33,663 nt of DNA from Deltaproteobacteria bacterium. GTDB taxonomy: Bacteria; Myxococcota_A; Polyangia; JAAYKL01. This document shows positions 1 to 7,396 of this stretch, piece after piece (position 1 is the first letter of the stretch; the number at the start of each line of letters is the position of its first letter). The position numbers were made by a program, and so were the translations under genes. Where the stretch lies: the NCBI GenBank assembly GCA_016935665.1, contig JAFGQN010000224.1, positions 1 to 33,663 of the forward strand, read 5' to 3'. The notes beneath the pieces were generated by a model that did no database searches, was not told where the DNA came from, and saw nothing but the letters and a program-made list of their open reading frames with translations.

Positions 1-155
1 ACAGTATCGATCACATTCGAAGCGCCATGTCAAAGAATCTCTAAATGATCAGCGAAAATACATCGGACGACATTGCGATCCCCCTGCCTGACTTCCGAGT
101 ATCGTTGACTTTATTTTCCCGGTGAATACATTCATGCCTGAAAGGCAGGTGAAAA

Positions 156-863
156 ATGCCAATATTTGGAATGTTCATTGACCCATTGTATTTGATAATG
201 CTGATTCCCGGACTGTTACTGGCAGGTTGGGCTTCACTGAAAGTGAAAAGCACTTTTGCCAAATATTCCCATGTCCGTTCTTCCAGAGGGTTGACTGGCG
301 CCGAAACCGCCAGACAAATTTTGCGTCGAAACGGAATATATGATGTTCATGTGGAAGAAACCCAGGGAATGCTGTCGGACCACTACGATCCCCGCAGTAA
401 GGTAGTCCGACTGTCACCGCAGGTGTATCGAGAGCCATCTGTGGCATCGATGGCTATTGCCGCGCATGAAGTCGGTCATGCACTGCAGCATGCCAGAGGA
501 TATACGCCTCTCGCACTTCGCTCAGCAGCCGTTCCACTGGCGCAGCTGGGGTCGTATGCACCGTGGATTATAATGATTGGTGGATTTTTACTGCACGTCC
601 TTGAACTTGTATATCTGGGAGTGGCGCTATTTTCAGTCACCGTAATTTTTCAACTGGTGACGCTACCGGTTGAATTCAACGCCTCTTCCAGAGCAAAAAT
701 TCAGCTTGCGGAGATGGGAGTGGTGTCCGGGGCGGACGCGCGTGGAGTGACAAAAGTCCTTTCCGCAGCCGCAATGACCTACGTGGCGGCCGCTGTCACC
801 GCCATAATGACACTCCTCTACTATCTGCTGCGTCTTGGCCTCATTGGCAACCGAGACGAATAG
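156..863 (+). CDS. YugP-type neutral zinc metallopeptidase, membrane-bound
   Basis: The 235-residue product has the zinc-peptidase signature HEVGH at residues 104-108, followed by QHARGY as in the YugP/Zn_peptidase_2 family. The phrase LPVEFNASSRA further on matches that family's conserved LPVEFDAS block, whose Glu is the probable third metal ligand. Hydrophobic segments lie at residues ~5-25, ~135-180 and ~205-228, so it should be an integral membrane protease. Length is normal for the family (220-240). The ATG is preceded by a modest AGGCAGGTG-like ribosome site. It converges on the next gene with a 33-bp gap. Substrates of YugP proteins are generally unknown, so no pathway is assigned. The family call is firm. 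Confidence 0.9.
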   Translation: MPIFGMFIDPLYLIMLIPGLLLAGWASLKVKSTFAKYSHVRSSRGLTGAETARQILRRNGIYDVHVEETQGMLSDHYDPRSKVVRLSPQVYREPSVASMAIAAHEVGHALQHARGYTPLALRSAAVPLAQLGSYAPWIIMIGGFLLHVLELVYLGVALFSVTVIFQLVTLPVEFNASSRAKIQLAEMGVVSGADARGVTKVLSAAAMTYVAAAVTAIMTLLYYLLRLGLIGNRDE

Positions 864-896
864 ACAGACGATACACAAACGGCACAGAAATTCGAA

Positions 897-2108
897 TTAA
901 TCGCTGAGCGGGAGCTGAGGCCCCGTCATCAATACAGTGGCTTCTTTAGCCAATAAAGAAACGGCCTTCTTCTTCACACTGCTATTGCATATATTTTCCG
1001 CTGTCGGCGAACCGATGACAGGTAGGCGCGTATCCGCAAGAATGGCCAGGTCCAAGTCAGAAATGTAATACCTGTGCTCAGGAACTGTCGAAGTGCCACG
1101 CATCAGGTCATAAACAAGGTCCTCCCCAGGTCTGGGGCTTAAATTGCCCACATGGCGAATGTTGTTCCAGGTCTCAGGAATCAAATCCTCATACACAGCT
1201 TTGGCAAGAGGGCCGTTAAAATAAAAATCGTCCCCATCGGTAGTGGTATTCAGATCATAATCAGACGCATAATTGTCCGGCAACTCCCCTGTATACGAAT
1301 CCCGCCATCCCGTAAAACCAAGCACATGTCCAAATTCATGCAGACAGGTGCTGGTGGCATCCAGGGTGTTTCCAGGAATATAAGCAGTTCGCTCCCACGG
1401 GTCCGGGTCAAACCAGTACTTCCAACCGTCTTCCCCATTTAGTGCCGTAATCCCCCAATTGATTTCCGCGTCATATTCACCCTCGGCCGGATCGACGCCA
1501 GTCAATATTTCATATGCCACTCCGGCCTGATATACATCGAGGCCCGTCTCTTTATCCGTGTGCGTGAAAATGGTCGTCGAACTGCGTCCATTCGCCGTAC
1601 TGATATCCTTTATATCCACAAAGATATCGATGAGTACATCAAAGGGCACCACCAGTCGCGCGGTCCACGTCTCTCCAGCAGCAAGCAGACATCTTTCAAT
1701 GTCATCGTGCAACTCGGGCATCCCCGCGTCCTCTGCCATCACCACTTTAAAAGTCACCTTCCCAAAAGACTGGATCGCATTGTTCAGCGGGCAGGCATCG
1801 ATGCAATCCGGTGTGCCGTCATTATCCTCATCGTTGTCACTGATGCCACATCCGCATCTTCCAGGGGACAGTTTCTCCGAATCGTCTGGACAATCGTCCT
1901 CCTGTGAGGTTCCATCGTTTTCCGAAACCGTATCCCTCCCGAATTCCTTGCTGTCGGAGTCTTCATCTTCAGAGGATAAAGACTCCTGCGATGCTTCAGT
2001 CTCATCGTCCCCATTTAAACCGGAATCACCGGCGGTATCCATACAGGCCACCATCGTTATTGACAGCACCCATACCAGAACAGCCCCGCAAACATGTTCC
2101 ATTTTCAT
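897..2108 (-). CDS. Secreted lipoprotein metalloprotease, leishmanolysin (M8)-like
   Basis: I take the start at MKMEHVC (2108) because an AAAGG lies about 12 nt upstream and it gives a clean signal peptide ending in TMVAC, an acceptable lipobox. After the Cys comes an acidic Ser/Glu/Asp linker, then a Cys-rich segment with DNDEDNDGTPDC, a thrombospondin-3-like calcium repeat. The catalytic motif HEFGHVLGF begins at residue ~257. The usual metzincin third His six residues on is absent, but a His occurs 58 residues after the second zinc His (IRHVG), followed 17 residues later by a Met (DLM). That spacing matches leishmanolysin-type M8 peptidases, where an insertion separates the ligands. Probably a surface-anchored protease. 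Substrate unknown. An alternative upstream ATG at 2165 would bury the signal peptide. Confidence 0.78.
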   Translation of the reverse strand: MKMEHVCGAVLVWVLSITMVACMDTAGDSGLNGDDETEASQESLSSEDEDSDSKEFGRDTVSENDGTSQEDDCPDDSEKLSPGRCGCGISDNDEDNDGTPDCIDACPLNNAIQSFGKVTFKVVMAEDAGMPELHDDIERCLLAAGETWTARLVVPFDVLIDIFVDIKDISTANGRSSTTIFTHTDKETGLDVYQAGVAYEILTGVDPAEGEYDAEINWGITALNGEDGWKYWFDPDPWERTAYIPGNTLDATSTCLHEFGHVLGFTGWRDSYTGELPDNYASDYDLNTTTDGDDFYFNGPLAKAVYEDLIPETWNNIRHVGNLSPRPGEDLVYDLMRGTSTVPEHRYYISDLDLAILADTRLPVIGSPTAENICNSSVKKKAVSLLAKEATVLMTGPQLPLSD

Positions 2109-2290
2109 TTCGATGAATTGCCTTTCGCCCAGACCTTGTTTTGCAATTGCAACCCCCTCCCCCAAATCCTGTCGTATAATATTATACTGTGAAAAATACT
2201 GGCCGGATATCCAAAATTAAAACGACCACCTATATGATGTACACATTACCGATTTTTATGGAAAGCGCTTTTTATTGAAGAGAAAAAAAG

Positions 2291-3445
2291 TCAGGCACAA
2301 AGCTCAATGATGGCATCCACTTCCGCTTGACCAATATCGCCCCGTTCCCCTATCACCATCCCCCGCTCTGCAAGCGTCCTTGAAATACTCTCACAGTCCG
2401 AGGGCTTCAAACCATATGCCGCAAGAGACGTGGGGCATCCCGTCTCTTCAAAAAACTGTTTTGTTTTTTCAATGCATTTGTCGATGGTTTCCTCATCATT
2501 TTGGCCAGTTATCCCCCAAACCCGCTTGGCGTACTGCACAATTTTCTTTCCTTTCTGCTTTCGCTGATGGCGCATATTCGCAGGTAAAACGATGGCCAAA
2601 GTACGCGCGTGATCAATTCCGTGCAGTGCTGTTATTTCGTGTCCGATAACATGAGTACTCCAATCCTGAACCGTACCGCAGTTAATCAACATATTTAAAG
2701 CGTTTGAGGCGCACCACATAATATTGGCGCGAACGTCCACATCATCTGGTGACTGACGGACCTGGAAGGAAAGTTCTACCAGCGTCGACAGGATCGCTTC
2801 GGCCTGACGGTCCTGAAGAGGCGTATTCACGTCGTATGTCAGGTACTGCTCCATCACATGGACAAACGCATCCACAATACCGTTGGCGGTTTGGCGGGCA
2901 TCCAGCGTTAATGTCACAGAGGGATCGAGAATGGAAAATTGAGGCATGACTTTGGGAGATCCAAATGCAAGTTTCTTCCCCTCTGCCCTTCTGGACACAA
3001 CTGAATTGCCGTTCACTTCCGACCCGGTGGCCGGCAACGTAAGCACGCACCCTATAGGCAGAGCGGATTTTATCTCGGCACCCTTTTCGAGAATATCCCA
3101 GGGATCCATGCCCTCGAAAAGAACAGCTGCCGCGATAAACTTCGTTGCATCCAACACAGATCCGCCTCCCACGGAAAGAAAAAAGCGCACATTTTCAGAC
3201 CTTGCGATTCTCACCGCCTCCATGCACTTCTCATATTCCGGATTGGGCTCAATTCCCTCGAATTCCACGATATCCTTACCTGCCAGCGCACTCATCACCC
3301 TGTCGTAAACACCGTTTTTACGTATCGATCCCATCCCCATCGTCACCATAATCTTGCCTTCGGCAGGAAGCAGCTTTGCAAGACTCTCAAATGAATCTGT
3401 ACCAAACACCACCTTTACCGGATTGTAATATGTAAAACTTTTCAT
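2291..3445 (-). CDS. Iron-containing alcohol dehydrogenase, YqhD-like
   Basis: The 384-residue protein is a group III Fe-ADH. It should reduce aldehydes with NAD(P)H in the cytoplasm. The nucleotide-binding stretch GGGSVLDATKF matches YqhD and butanol dehydrogenases. LPATGSEVN is the family's second signature. The metal ligands are visible as DAFVHVMEQ (Asp and His) and HVIGHEITALHGIDHA (two His). The length fits YqhD (387). I chose the ATG at 3445 rather than 3463 because AAAGGAAG sits 9 nt upstream and would otherwise lie inside the coding region. It is a single gene with 182 bp between its start codon and the next minus-strand gene, so it is probably transcribed alone. Physiological substrate cannot be told from sequence. 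YqhD homologues commonly detoxify short aldehydes. Confidence 0.9.
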   Translation of the reverse strand: MKSFTYYNPVKVVFGTDSFESLAKLLPAEGKIMVTMGMGSIRKNGVYDRVMSALAGKDIVEFEGIEPNPEYEKCMEAVRIARSENVRFFLSVGGGSVLDATKFIAAAVLFEGMDPWDILEKGAEIKSALPIGCVLTLPATGSEVNGNSVVSRRAEGKKLAFGSPKVMPQFSILDPSVTLTLDARQTANGIVDAFVHVMEQYLTYDVNTPLQDRQAEAILSTLVELSFQVRQSPDDVDVRANIMWCASNALNMLINCGTVQDWSTHVIGHEITALHGIDHARTLAIVLPANMRHQRKQKGKKIVQYAKRVWGITGQNDEETIDKCIEKTKQFFEETGCPTSLAAYGLKPSDCESISRTLAERGMVIGERGDIGQAEVDAIIELCA

Positions 3446-3629
3446 GACGCATCTTCCTTTCAAACATAGTTTAGGGAAGGAGTGTAGCCACTAAAAAGCG
3501 CATAACCAAGGAAACGATCGGAATTTTTCGAGAAAAAAATAAAATTAATCTATTTCGGGAGGAGCCGAACGAGTAAACGACAGAAAATGGAAACAGAGAC
3601 CTGAAATCTTTGCGCAAACAGCGGGAGAC

Positions 3630-3836
3630 TCAGGCCTCCCACGCAAGCGGAGTGCAGGCACGCTGATAACTTTCCATTCTCCTTGAACTGCAGGCATAAT
3701 TGCTGCAGTTTTTGCAGGAAAAAGACGGCCACAACAGAGCGGATGCTTCTGACAGGCATGTCTCGTAATGGACACAATCGTCTTTCCTGTGTTCTTTGAT
3801 TTCCTGAAACTGAAGTTCATGATCAAGTTTTTGCAT
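3630..3836 (-). CDS. Small Cys-rich protein of unknown function (CxxYxxCL...WxxFxCxxCxxY pattern)
   Basis: A 68-residue product with an acidic/basic helix at the N-terminus, then a patterned Cys set: CVHYETCLSEAS, then LWPSFSCKNCSNYAC. The two C-x5-C and C-x2-C pairs plus the conserved-looking Trp and Tyr suggest a small zinc- or iron-binding fold. I recall similar short proteins in deltaproteobacterial genomes, without known function. The start is well supported: an AGGT-type ribosome site (CGAGGT) lies 5 nt before the ATG. Tandem 9-bp repeats begin 23 bp upstream. It is divergent from the redox operon at 4074. Overlapping longer frames in the same region look like shadows. Confidence 0.6.
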   Translation of the reverse strand: MQKLDHELQFQEIKEHRKDDCVHYETCLSEASALLWPSFSCKNCSNYACSSRRMESYQRACTPLAWEA

Positions 3837-3859
3837 GTCGTACCTCGTTGGAAAAAAAA

Positions 3860-3889
3860 GTTAAGTAAGTTAAGTACCTTAAATACTTA
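3860..3889. repeat. Three tandem 9-bp AT-rich repeats in a divergent promoter region
   Basis: The units read GTTAAGTAA, GTTAAGTAC and CTTAAATAC back to back (3860-3886), followed by TTAG. The last part also makes an inverted repeat, TAAGTA (3871-3876) with TACTTA (3884-3889), loop of seven. The block sits 23 bp upstream of the Cys-rich protein start and ~185 bp upstream of the rhodanese/MauE operon. It is the right size and place for an operator serving one or both. No protein is known to bind it. Confidence 0.45.
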
Positions 3890-4001
3890 GTTGCTTCGAC
3901 CAGGCTAATTACGAAAAAATTTTACTTATTCCATATTTTTTTACTTCTACTCCAGAAGCAATGTAGACTTTTTTAACATCGCTCCATATGGAAATGGTTT
4001 T

Positions 4002-4015
4002 GGGGAATGATCCCC
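4002..4015 (+). other. Short GC hairpin in the leader of the redox operon
   Basis: GGGGA (4002-4006) pairs with TCCCC (4011-4015) around the tetraloop ATGA. It lies 58 bp before the first ATG of the rhodanese-MauE-DsbA operon, in otherwise AT-rich sequence. It is followed by more C residues and no T-run, so it is not a standard terminator on the plus strand. It could be a leader structure or chance. Confidence 0.25.
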
Positions 4016-4073
4016 CCCCTCAAATGTTGGTTCATCTGAATTGGGGAACTCAAACGACGTCGAAACACTCAAA

Positions 4074-4592
4074 ATGAAACAAGCATACTCAACAATTAAA
4101 AAATCGCTGGTGGAAGCTTCGGTTCTGGCATGTGGCGCCAGTGTCATTGCATTAGCCGTGAATATCTTCCATCCCAAAAGCATTCCCTTCATTGCCACCG
4201 ATGCATACGAAACGATGGTCCCCTGTCCCGTCCAGGAAGGTCACGTCACACCAATTGCAGCGTCTGCCAGCGAACTCGTGGAAAAAGGCGTATTTCTTGT
4301 GGATGCCCGCGAAGAATCCGAGTTCCATAAATGGCATCCAAAGGGCGCCCTTCTGCTCACCTATGACTTTCTGGACCCGATTCCTCCAGAAAACATCCGC
4401 GAAATGGCAAAGCGAATTGCAGCCAAACGGGCCACAAAGGTGCTTGTGTATGGCGATGGCGCCAATCCGGACACAGGGGAACTGCTTGGAATAGACATAT
4501 CGGCAGCCGGAATTAATAATGTTTTTTATATTAAAGGTGGTGCTGACGCGCTGAAAGCAGTGTGGCCAAAACAGGACGGGAGGCTCAAATGA
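4074..4592 (+). CDS. Membrane-anchored rhodanese-like protein lacking the catalytic Cys
   Basis: From the ATG at 4074 the 172-residue product has a hydrophobic N-terminal segment at about residues 12-31 (containing VLACGASVIALAV), then a single rhodanese fold. VDAREESEFHKWHPKGAL is the typical rhodanese 'D-A-R...H-x-x-G-A' region, and VLVYGDG is the active-site strand. In an active sulfurtransferase the residue after VY is Cys. Here it is Gly127, followed by an expanded loop, so persulfide transfer is unlikely and a binding role is more probable. A TTG at 4041 could add 11 residues. Neither start has a strong ribosome site. Its stop overlaps the next ATG in an ATGA, a sign of translational coupling with the MauE-like gene. 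Confidence 0.75.
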   Translation: MKQAYSTIKKSLVEASVLACGASVIALAVNIFHPKSIPFIATDAYETMVPCPVQEGHVTPIAASASELVEKGVFLVDAREESEFHKWHPKGALLLTYDFLDPIPPENIREMAKRIAAKRATKVLVYGDGANPDTGELLGIDISAAGINNVFYIKGGADALKAVWPKQDGRLK

Positions 4593-5068
4593 AACCTTTT
4601 TTAAGCTGGAAAGGGCATCGCTGGGTGTCTCTCGTGTTGCGTATTTACCTGGGCGGTGTTTTTGTGCTGGCCAGTCTACACAAAATTGCCCATCCCGGTG
4701 CTTTCGCGTTGGATGTGGCGACCTACAATATCCTTCCTTTGGCACTCATCAATCTGATGGCCCTTTGTCTGCCCTGGGTTGAAATCATCAGCGGCGGACT
4801 AATGGTCGCCGGATATAAGTCAAGAGCCGCCTCGTGGCTGATTTCCGGCATGATGGCAATGTTTATGGTGGCGCTGCTCATCGCTCTGGCCAACGGTCTG
4901 GACATGTCCTGCGGTTGTTTCGCATCATCGTCCATGAGCGAAGAAGACGCGATTTCACACCTGACAATCCTTCGAGACGCCACCTGGCTGTTGATGAGCA
5001 TCTATATTCTAATATTTGATCGGCAGCCAATTGGGCTGGAAACAATTATTTATGGCAAAAGAGGTTAA
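4589..5068 (+). CDS. MauE/DoxX-family membrane protein
   Basis: A 159-residue protein with about four transmembrane segments (roughly residues 15-37, 48-72, 78-105 and 125-145). DMSCGCF after the third segment is the CxC motif common in MauE-like proteins, which support disulfide formation or redox maturation of periplasmic partners, as in methylamine dehydrogenase. The start at 4589 is fixed by GGGAGG five nt upstream and overlaps the rhodanese stop. The DsbA-like gene follows after 1 nt. The trio fits an inner-membrane/periplasmic thiol relay. No methylamine dehydrogenase subunit is in the window, so the client is unknown. Confidence 0.8.
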   Translation: MKPFLSWKGHRWVSLVLRIYLGGVFVLASLHKIAHPGAFALDVATYNILPLALINLMALCLPWVEIISGGLMVAGYKSRAASWLISGMMAMFMVALLIALANGLDMSCGCFASSSMSEEDAISHLTILRDATWLLMSIYILIFDRQPIGLETIIYGKRG

Positions 5069-5069
5069 C

Positions 5070-5912
5070 ATGCAGCGTACTATCCTATTTCTAATCACAA
5101 TCCTTTCATTACAGGTAGTTTCCATGACCGCCGCCGCAACCGTCCCGTCATGCGACAAACTGAAGGGCGAAAAAAAAGCGCTGGCCCAAAAAATCCTCGG
5201 CACGGCTCATCCCTATCAATGTTGTGATGAGACCATCGAAAAATGCATTTTAAAAAAGAATCCCTGCCCCCTGGCAATCCGACTCGCAAACAGGGTCTGC
5301 CAGCTGGTTGCCGAAGGGGAAACCGAGCAGAAAATCATGAAACGATTACAAAAACGCGCGGAAAGCATGAATCCTCACCAGAAAAAAGCAACAATCAACA
5401 CATTGGAAACGATGTCCGCTGGAAATGCCGATGCCCCCGTAAAGGTGGTAGTGTACGCCTGTGCGCGCTGTCCCTTTTGCAGCAAACTGGTCCCCCGGCT
5501 CCACCGGGAAGTCGTTTCGGGACGACTCAAAGGAAAAGTGCAGCTCTACTTCAAACCGTTTCCATTAAAAGGGCACGCATACTCCAAAGAAGGGGGATTG
5601 GCGATGATGGCTGCGGCAACACTTGGCAGTTTTTGGGAATTCACACTGCACATGTACAATAACTATGAAATGTTCTGTGTAGATAAGCTCTCAGATTGGG
5701 CCGCCATCGCGGGAATGGACCCCAAAAAATTCCAGCAGTTGATGGCCGACCCCAATACGCGAAACGCACTTGTTGACAGTAAAAAGGAAGGCCTGGCCAA
5801 TGGCGTAAAGGCGACCCCCCAACTGTTTATCAACGGAAAAAAGTACACCGGTTTTCTTGATATTGATGAATTGGTGGACATTATGCTGGAAGAAGCAGAG
5901 GTCAAAAAGTAG
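5070..5912 (+). CDS. Exported DsbA-like thioredoxin-fold protein with N-terminal Cys-rich domain
   Basis: The ATG at 5070 follows an AGAGG site and starts a signal peptide of about 22 residues ending near TAAA. The mature N-terminal domain holds six Cys including a CC pair (SCDKL, QCCDET, EKCIL, NPCPLAIRLANRVC), an arrangement I associate with deltaproteobacterial envelope thioredoxins. The C-terminal domain is DsbA-like: CPFC at residues 134-137, a helical insertion, then the cis-Pro loop ATPQLFING. The protein is 280 residues and should act as a periplasmic thiol oxidase, reductase or isomerase. Placed 1 nt after the MauE-like gene, it is the natural redox partner of that membrane protein. 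Confidence 0.85.
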   Translation: MQRTILFLITILSLQVVSMTAAATVPSCDKLKGEKKALAQKILGTAHPYQCCDETIEKCILKKNPCPLAIRLANRVCQLVAEGETEQKIMKRLQKRAESMNPHQKKATINTLETMSAGNADAPVKVVVYACARCPFCSKLVPRLHREVVSGRLKGKVQLYFKPFPLKGHAYSKEGGLAMMAAATLGSFWEFTLHMYNNYEMFCVDKLSDWAAIAGMDPKKFQQLMADPNTRNALVDSKKEGLANGVKATPQLFINGKKYTGFLDIDELVDIMLEEAEVKK

Positions 5913-5919
5913 CTGATAT

Positions 5920-6363
5920 ATGAACAATCACGAAAATATTCACATTCCAGCTGGTGGCCCTCCTGACACCACACCTCCGCCAACGGAAATTTATCAAAAA
6001 ATGGGCAAAGATGGCATATTTGCCATGTTGTCGGATTTTTATCTTCGACTCGGTGATTCGGAAATAAAAGGAATGTTTCCAGCAAGTCGTGACGCATTGA
6101 TGGAGGCATCGAAAAAGAGCGCCGCCTTTTTTGTTCAAATTTGCGGTGGACCGATGGATTACACTTCAACCTACGGTCCACCGCGACTGCGCGCACGCCA
6201 TATGCCGTTTGAAATTCGCGAAAACGATAAACAGGTCTGGCTCAGCTGTTTTTTTGATGTTTTGAGCGACGCGCCAAACCGGTATGCATTTCCATTAGAA
6301 CATATGGACGCATTCAAAAGCTGGCTTGTGGCCATGGCCAACTGGATGGTGAACAGACGTTAG
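5920..6363 (+). CDS. Group II truncated haemoglobin
   Basis: A 147-residue globin of the 2-on-2 type. The block GGPMDYTSTYGPPRLRARHMPFEI carries the proximal His (in RARHMPF) in the exact GlbO-type context, and WLSCFFDVL follows as in group II proteins. The first ~20 residues are Pro/Thr rich and not part of the fold. It starts 7 nt after the DsbA-like stop with no good ribosome site of its own, so it is probably translated with the operon. Such globins bind O2 or NO or act as peroxidase-like enzymes. Here the thiol-redox context suggests protection against reactive oxygen or nitrogen species, which is inference. Confidence 0.88.
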   Translation: MNNHENIHIPAGGPPDTTPPPTEIYQKMGKDGIFAMLSDFYLRLGDSEIKGMFPASRDALMEASKKSAAFFVQICGGPMDYTSTYGPPRLRARHMPFEIRENDKQVWLSCFFDVLSDAPNRYAFPLEHMDAFKSWLVAMANWMVNRR

Positions 6364-6403
6364 CCGTCCGTGAATCAGCCGTGCCCCCTTTTTCATTTCA
6401 AGA

Positions 6404-6425
6404 GTGACTCTCGACGATGAGTCAC
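6404..6425. promoter_or_regulatory. Perfect inverted repeat between globin and ArsM-like genes
   Basis: GTGACTC (6404-6410) and GAGTCAC (6419-6425) form a perfect 7-bp dyad with an 8-nt spacer. No T-run follows, so a terminator is doubtful. Its position about 130 bp before the ArsM-like start makes an operator plausible. Confidence 0.4.
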
Positions 6426-6473
6426 ACATAACCAACTGAAATCACATCCATTTACTTTTTTTTGCGCCAATCA

Positions 6474-6488
6474 CTTTTTTTTGACACC
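6474..6488 (+). promoter_or_regulatory. T-tract plus GACACC element, copy 1
   Basis: C followed by eight T then GACACC, ending 67 bp before the ArsM-like ATG. The same element, with seven T, recurs at 7397-7410 before the radical SAM gene. TTGACA inside it resembles a -35 box, but no -10 box stands at 16-18 bp. A shared regulatory site or promoter is possible. Confidence 0.3.
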
Positions 6489-6555
6489 CATCTTTGCCCA
6501 CCTGGCTCAGTATGGTAAAAAATTTACGAACAATACATAAAGTTGTGAGACAAAA

Positions 6556-7218
6556 ATGACCCAGAAATTAAACGCAAACAACATTGAAAAAATCAACAAC
6601 CGGTACAGTGGCCTCGCAGATGATGCATGTTGCCTGTCATGCGGTAAGGCCGTCCACTTTGCACAGCCCAATGAAGGGGAAGTATGTGTGGACATTGGCA
6701 GTGGCCGGGGAACGGATGTCATTCGCATGGCGCAAACCGTGGGGCCAAAAGGGTATGCATACGGCGTGGATACCGCAGAAGGTATGCTGAAAAAGGCGCG
6801 CAGCACCGCCAAAAAGCTGGGGGTAACCAACGCGGAATTCATAGATGCCATATTTGAGGATATTCCGCTACGCGATCAGTGTGCCGACCTGGTCATCTCC
6901 AATTGCGCCATCAATCATGCAGACGATAAAACGGCCGTTTGGAAACAGATTTACCGGATTCTCAAAGGTGGCGGTCGATTTGTCGTGAGCGACATTTATT
7001 CTCTTGAACCCGTCCCCGAAGAATATCGAAAAGACCCTGATGCGGTGGCCGAATGCTGGGCGGGCGCAGTCACCAAACAAGAGTATATGGATACGCTTCG
7101 TTATGCAGGTTTTGGACAAATTCAAATACTCGAAGAAAGCGCCCCTTATGATAAAGGCAAAATACAGGTGGCCAGTTTTACAATCCTTGGAACACGTCCC
7201 GGTTGCTGCTGTGGATAA
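6556..7218 (+). CDS. ArsM-like SAM-dependent methyltransferase with Cys-rich C-terminus
   Basis: A 220-residue class I methyltransferase. Motif I is VDIGSGRGTD (45-54). VISNCAIN (Cys117), LKGGGRFVVSDI and AECWAGAVTKQEY (Cys167) closely follow the arsenite methyltransferase family, and LSCGKAV (Cys29) aligns with its GLGCGNP segment. All three positions that bind As(III) in ArsM therefore appear to be Cys, as I recall the family. It is shorter than typical ArsM at the N-terminus and adds a C-terminal Pro-Gly-Cys-Cys-Cys-Gly. Substrate could be arsenite, another thiophilic metalloid, or a thiol-bearing peptide. No arsR, arsB, arsC or acr3 is in the window, which weakens a simple arsenic-resistance reading. 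The Cys peptide gene begins 33 bp downstream. Confidence 0.8.
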   Translation: MTQKLNANNIEKINNRYSGLADDACCLSCGKAVHFAQPNEGEVCVDIGSGRGTDVIRMAQTVGPKGYAYGVDTAEGMLKKARSTAKKLGVTNAEFIDAIFEDIPLRDQCADLVISNCAINHADDKTAVWKQIYRILKGGGRFVVSDIYSLEPVPEEYRKDPDAVAECWAGAVTKQEYMDTLRYAGFGQIQILEESAPYDKGKIQVASFTILGTRPGCCCG

Positions 7219-7250
7219 ATCATAAAACAAAACAACCCTGGAGAAAAAAA

Positions 7251-7388
7251 ATGAAATCGTTAATTAAAACCAAACAAGTTGAATCTCAAAAAAGCAATAC
7301 TCACAAACGCGAAGAAAAAAAGGACACCAAAACCGTCGCACAATGCTGTGCGAAGGTTTCTAAAATAGTCGCCGGCTGTCACGATTGA
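7251..7388 (+). CDS. 45-residue Lys-rich peptide with Cys-rich C-terminus; candidate modified-peptide precursor
   Basis: The ATG at 7251 has a GGAG site 7 nt upstream, better than the in-frame upstream start at 7203, which lies inside the preceding gene. The peptide starts MKSLIKTKQV, continues as a highly charged Lys/Glu/Thr stretch to about residue 28, and ends VAQCCAKVSKIVAGCHD with Cys at 32, 33 and 43. A charged leader followed by a short Cys-rich core is the usual layout of a radical-SAM-modified peptide precursor. The radical SAM/SPASM gene starts 64 bp downstream. Alternatives: a small metal-binding protein, or a peptide that presents a metalloid to the methyltransferase. I do not recognise it as a known family. 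Confidence 0.6.
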   Translation: MKSLIKTKQVESQKSNTHKREEKKDTKTVAQCCAKVSKIVAGCHD

Positions 7389-7396
7389 TCACGCAC

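Noticed and set aside
1320-1345. M8-like protease read as an inactive metzincin lacking the third His
   Set aside because: Gly stands where the classical third ligand would be, but a later His and Met have the leishmanolysin spacing, so an intact zinc site is more likely.
1558-2220. Plus-strand frame over the protease lipoprotein
   Set aside because: It is Ser/Pro-rich low-complexity sequence antisense to the acidic linker and has no family features.
6480-6500. Sigma-54 promoter before the ArsM-like gene
   Set aside because: TTGACAC followed by TTGC has the wrong spacing by one base and lacks the invariant GG of the -24 element.
7203-7250. Longer version of the Cys peptide starting at 7203
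   Set aside because: That start lies within the end of the methyltransferase gene and lacks a ribosome site; the ATG at 7251 has GGAG at good distance.
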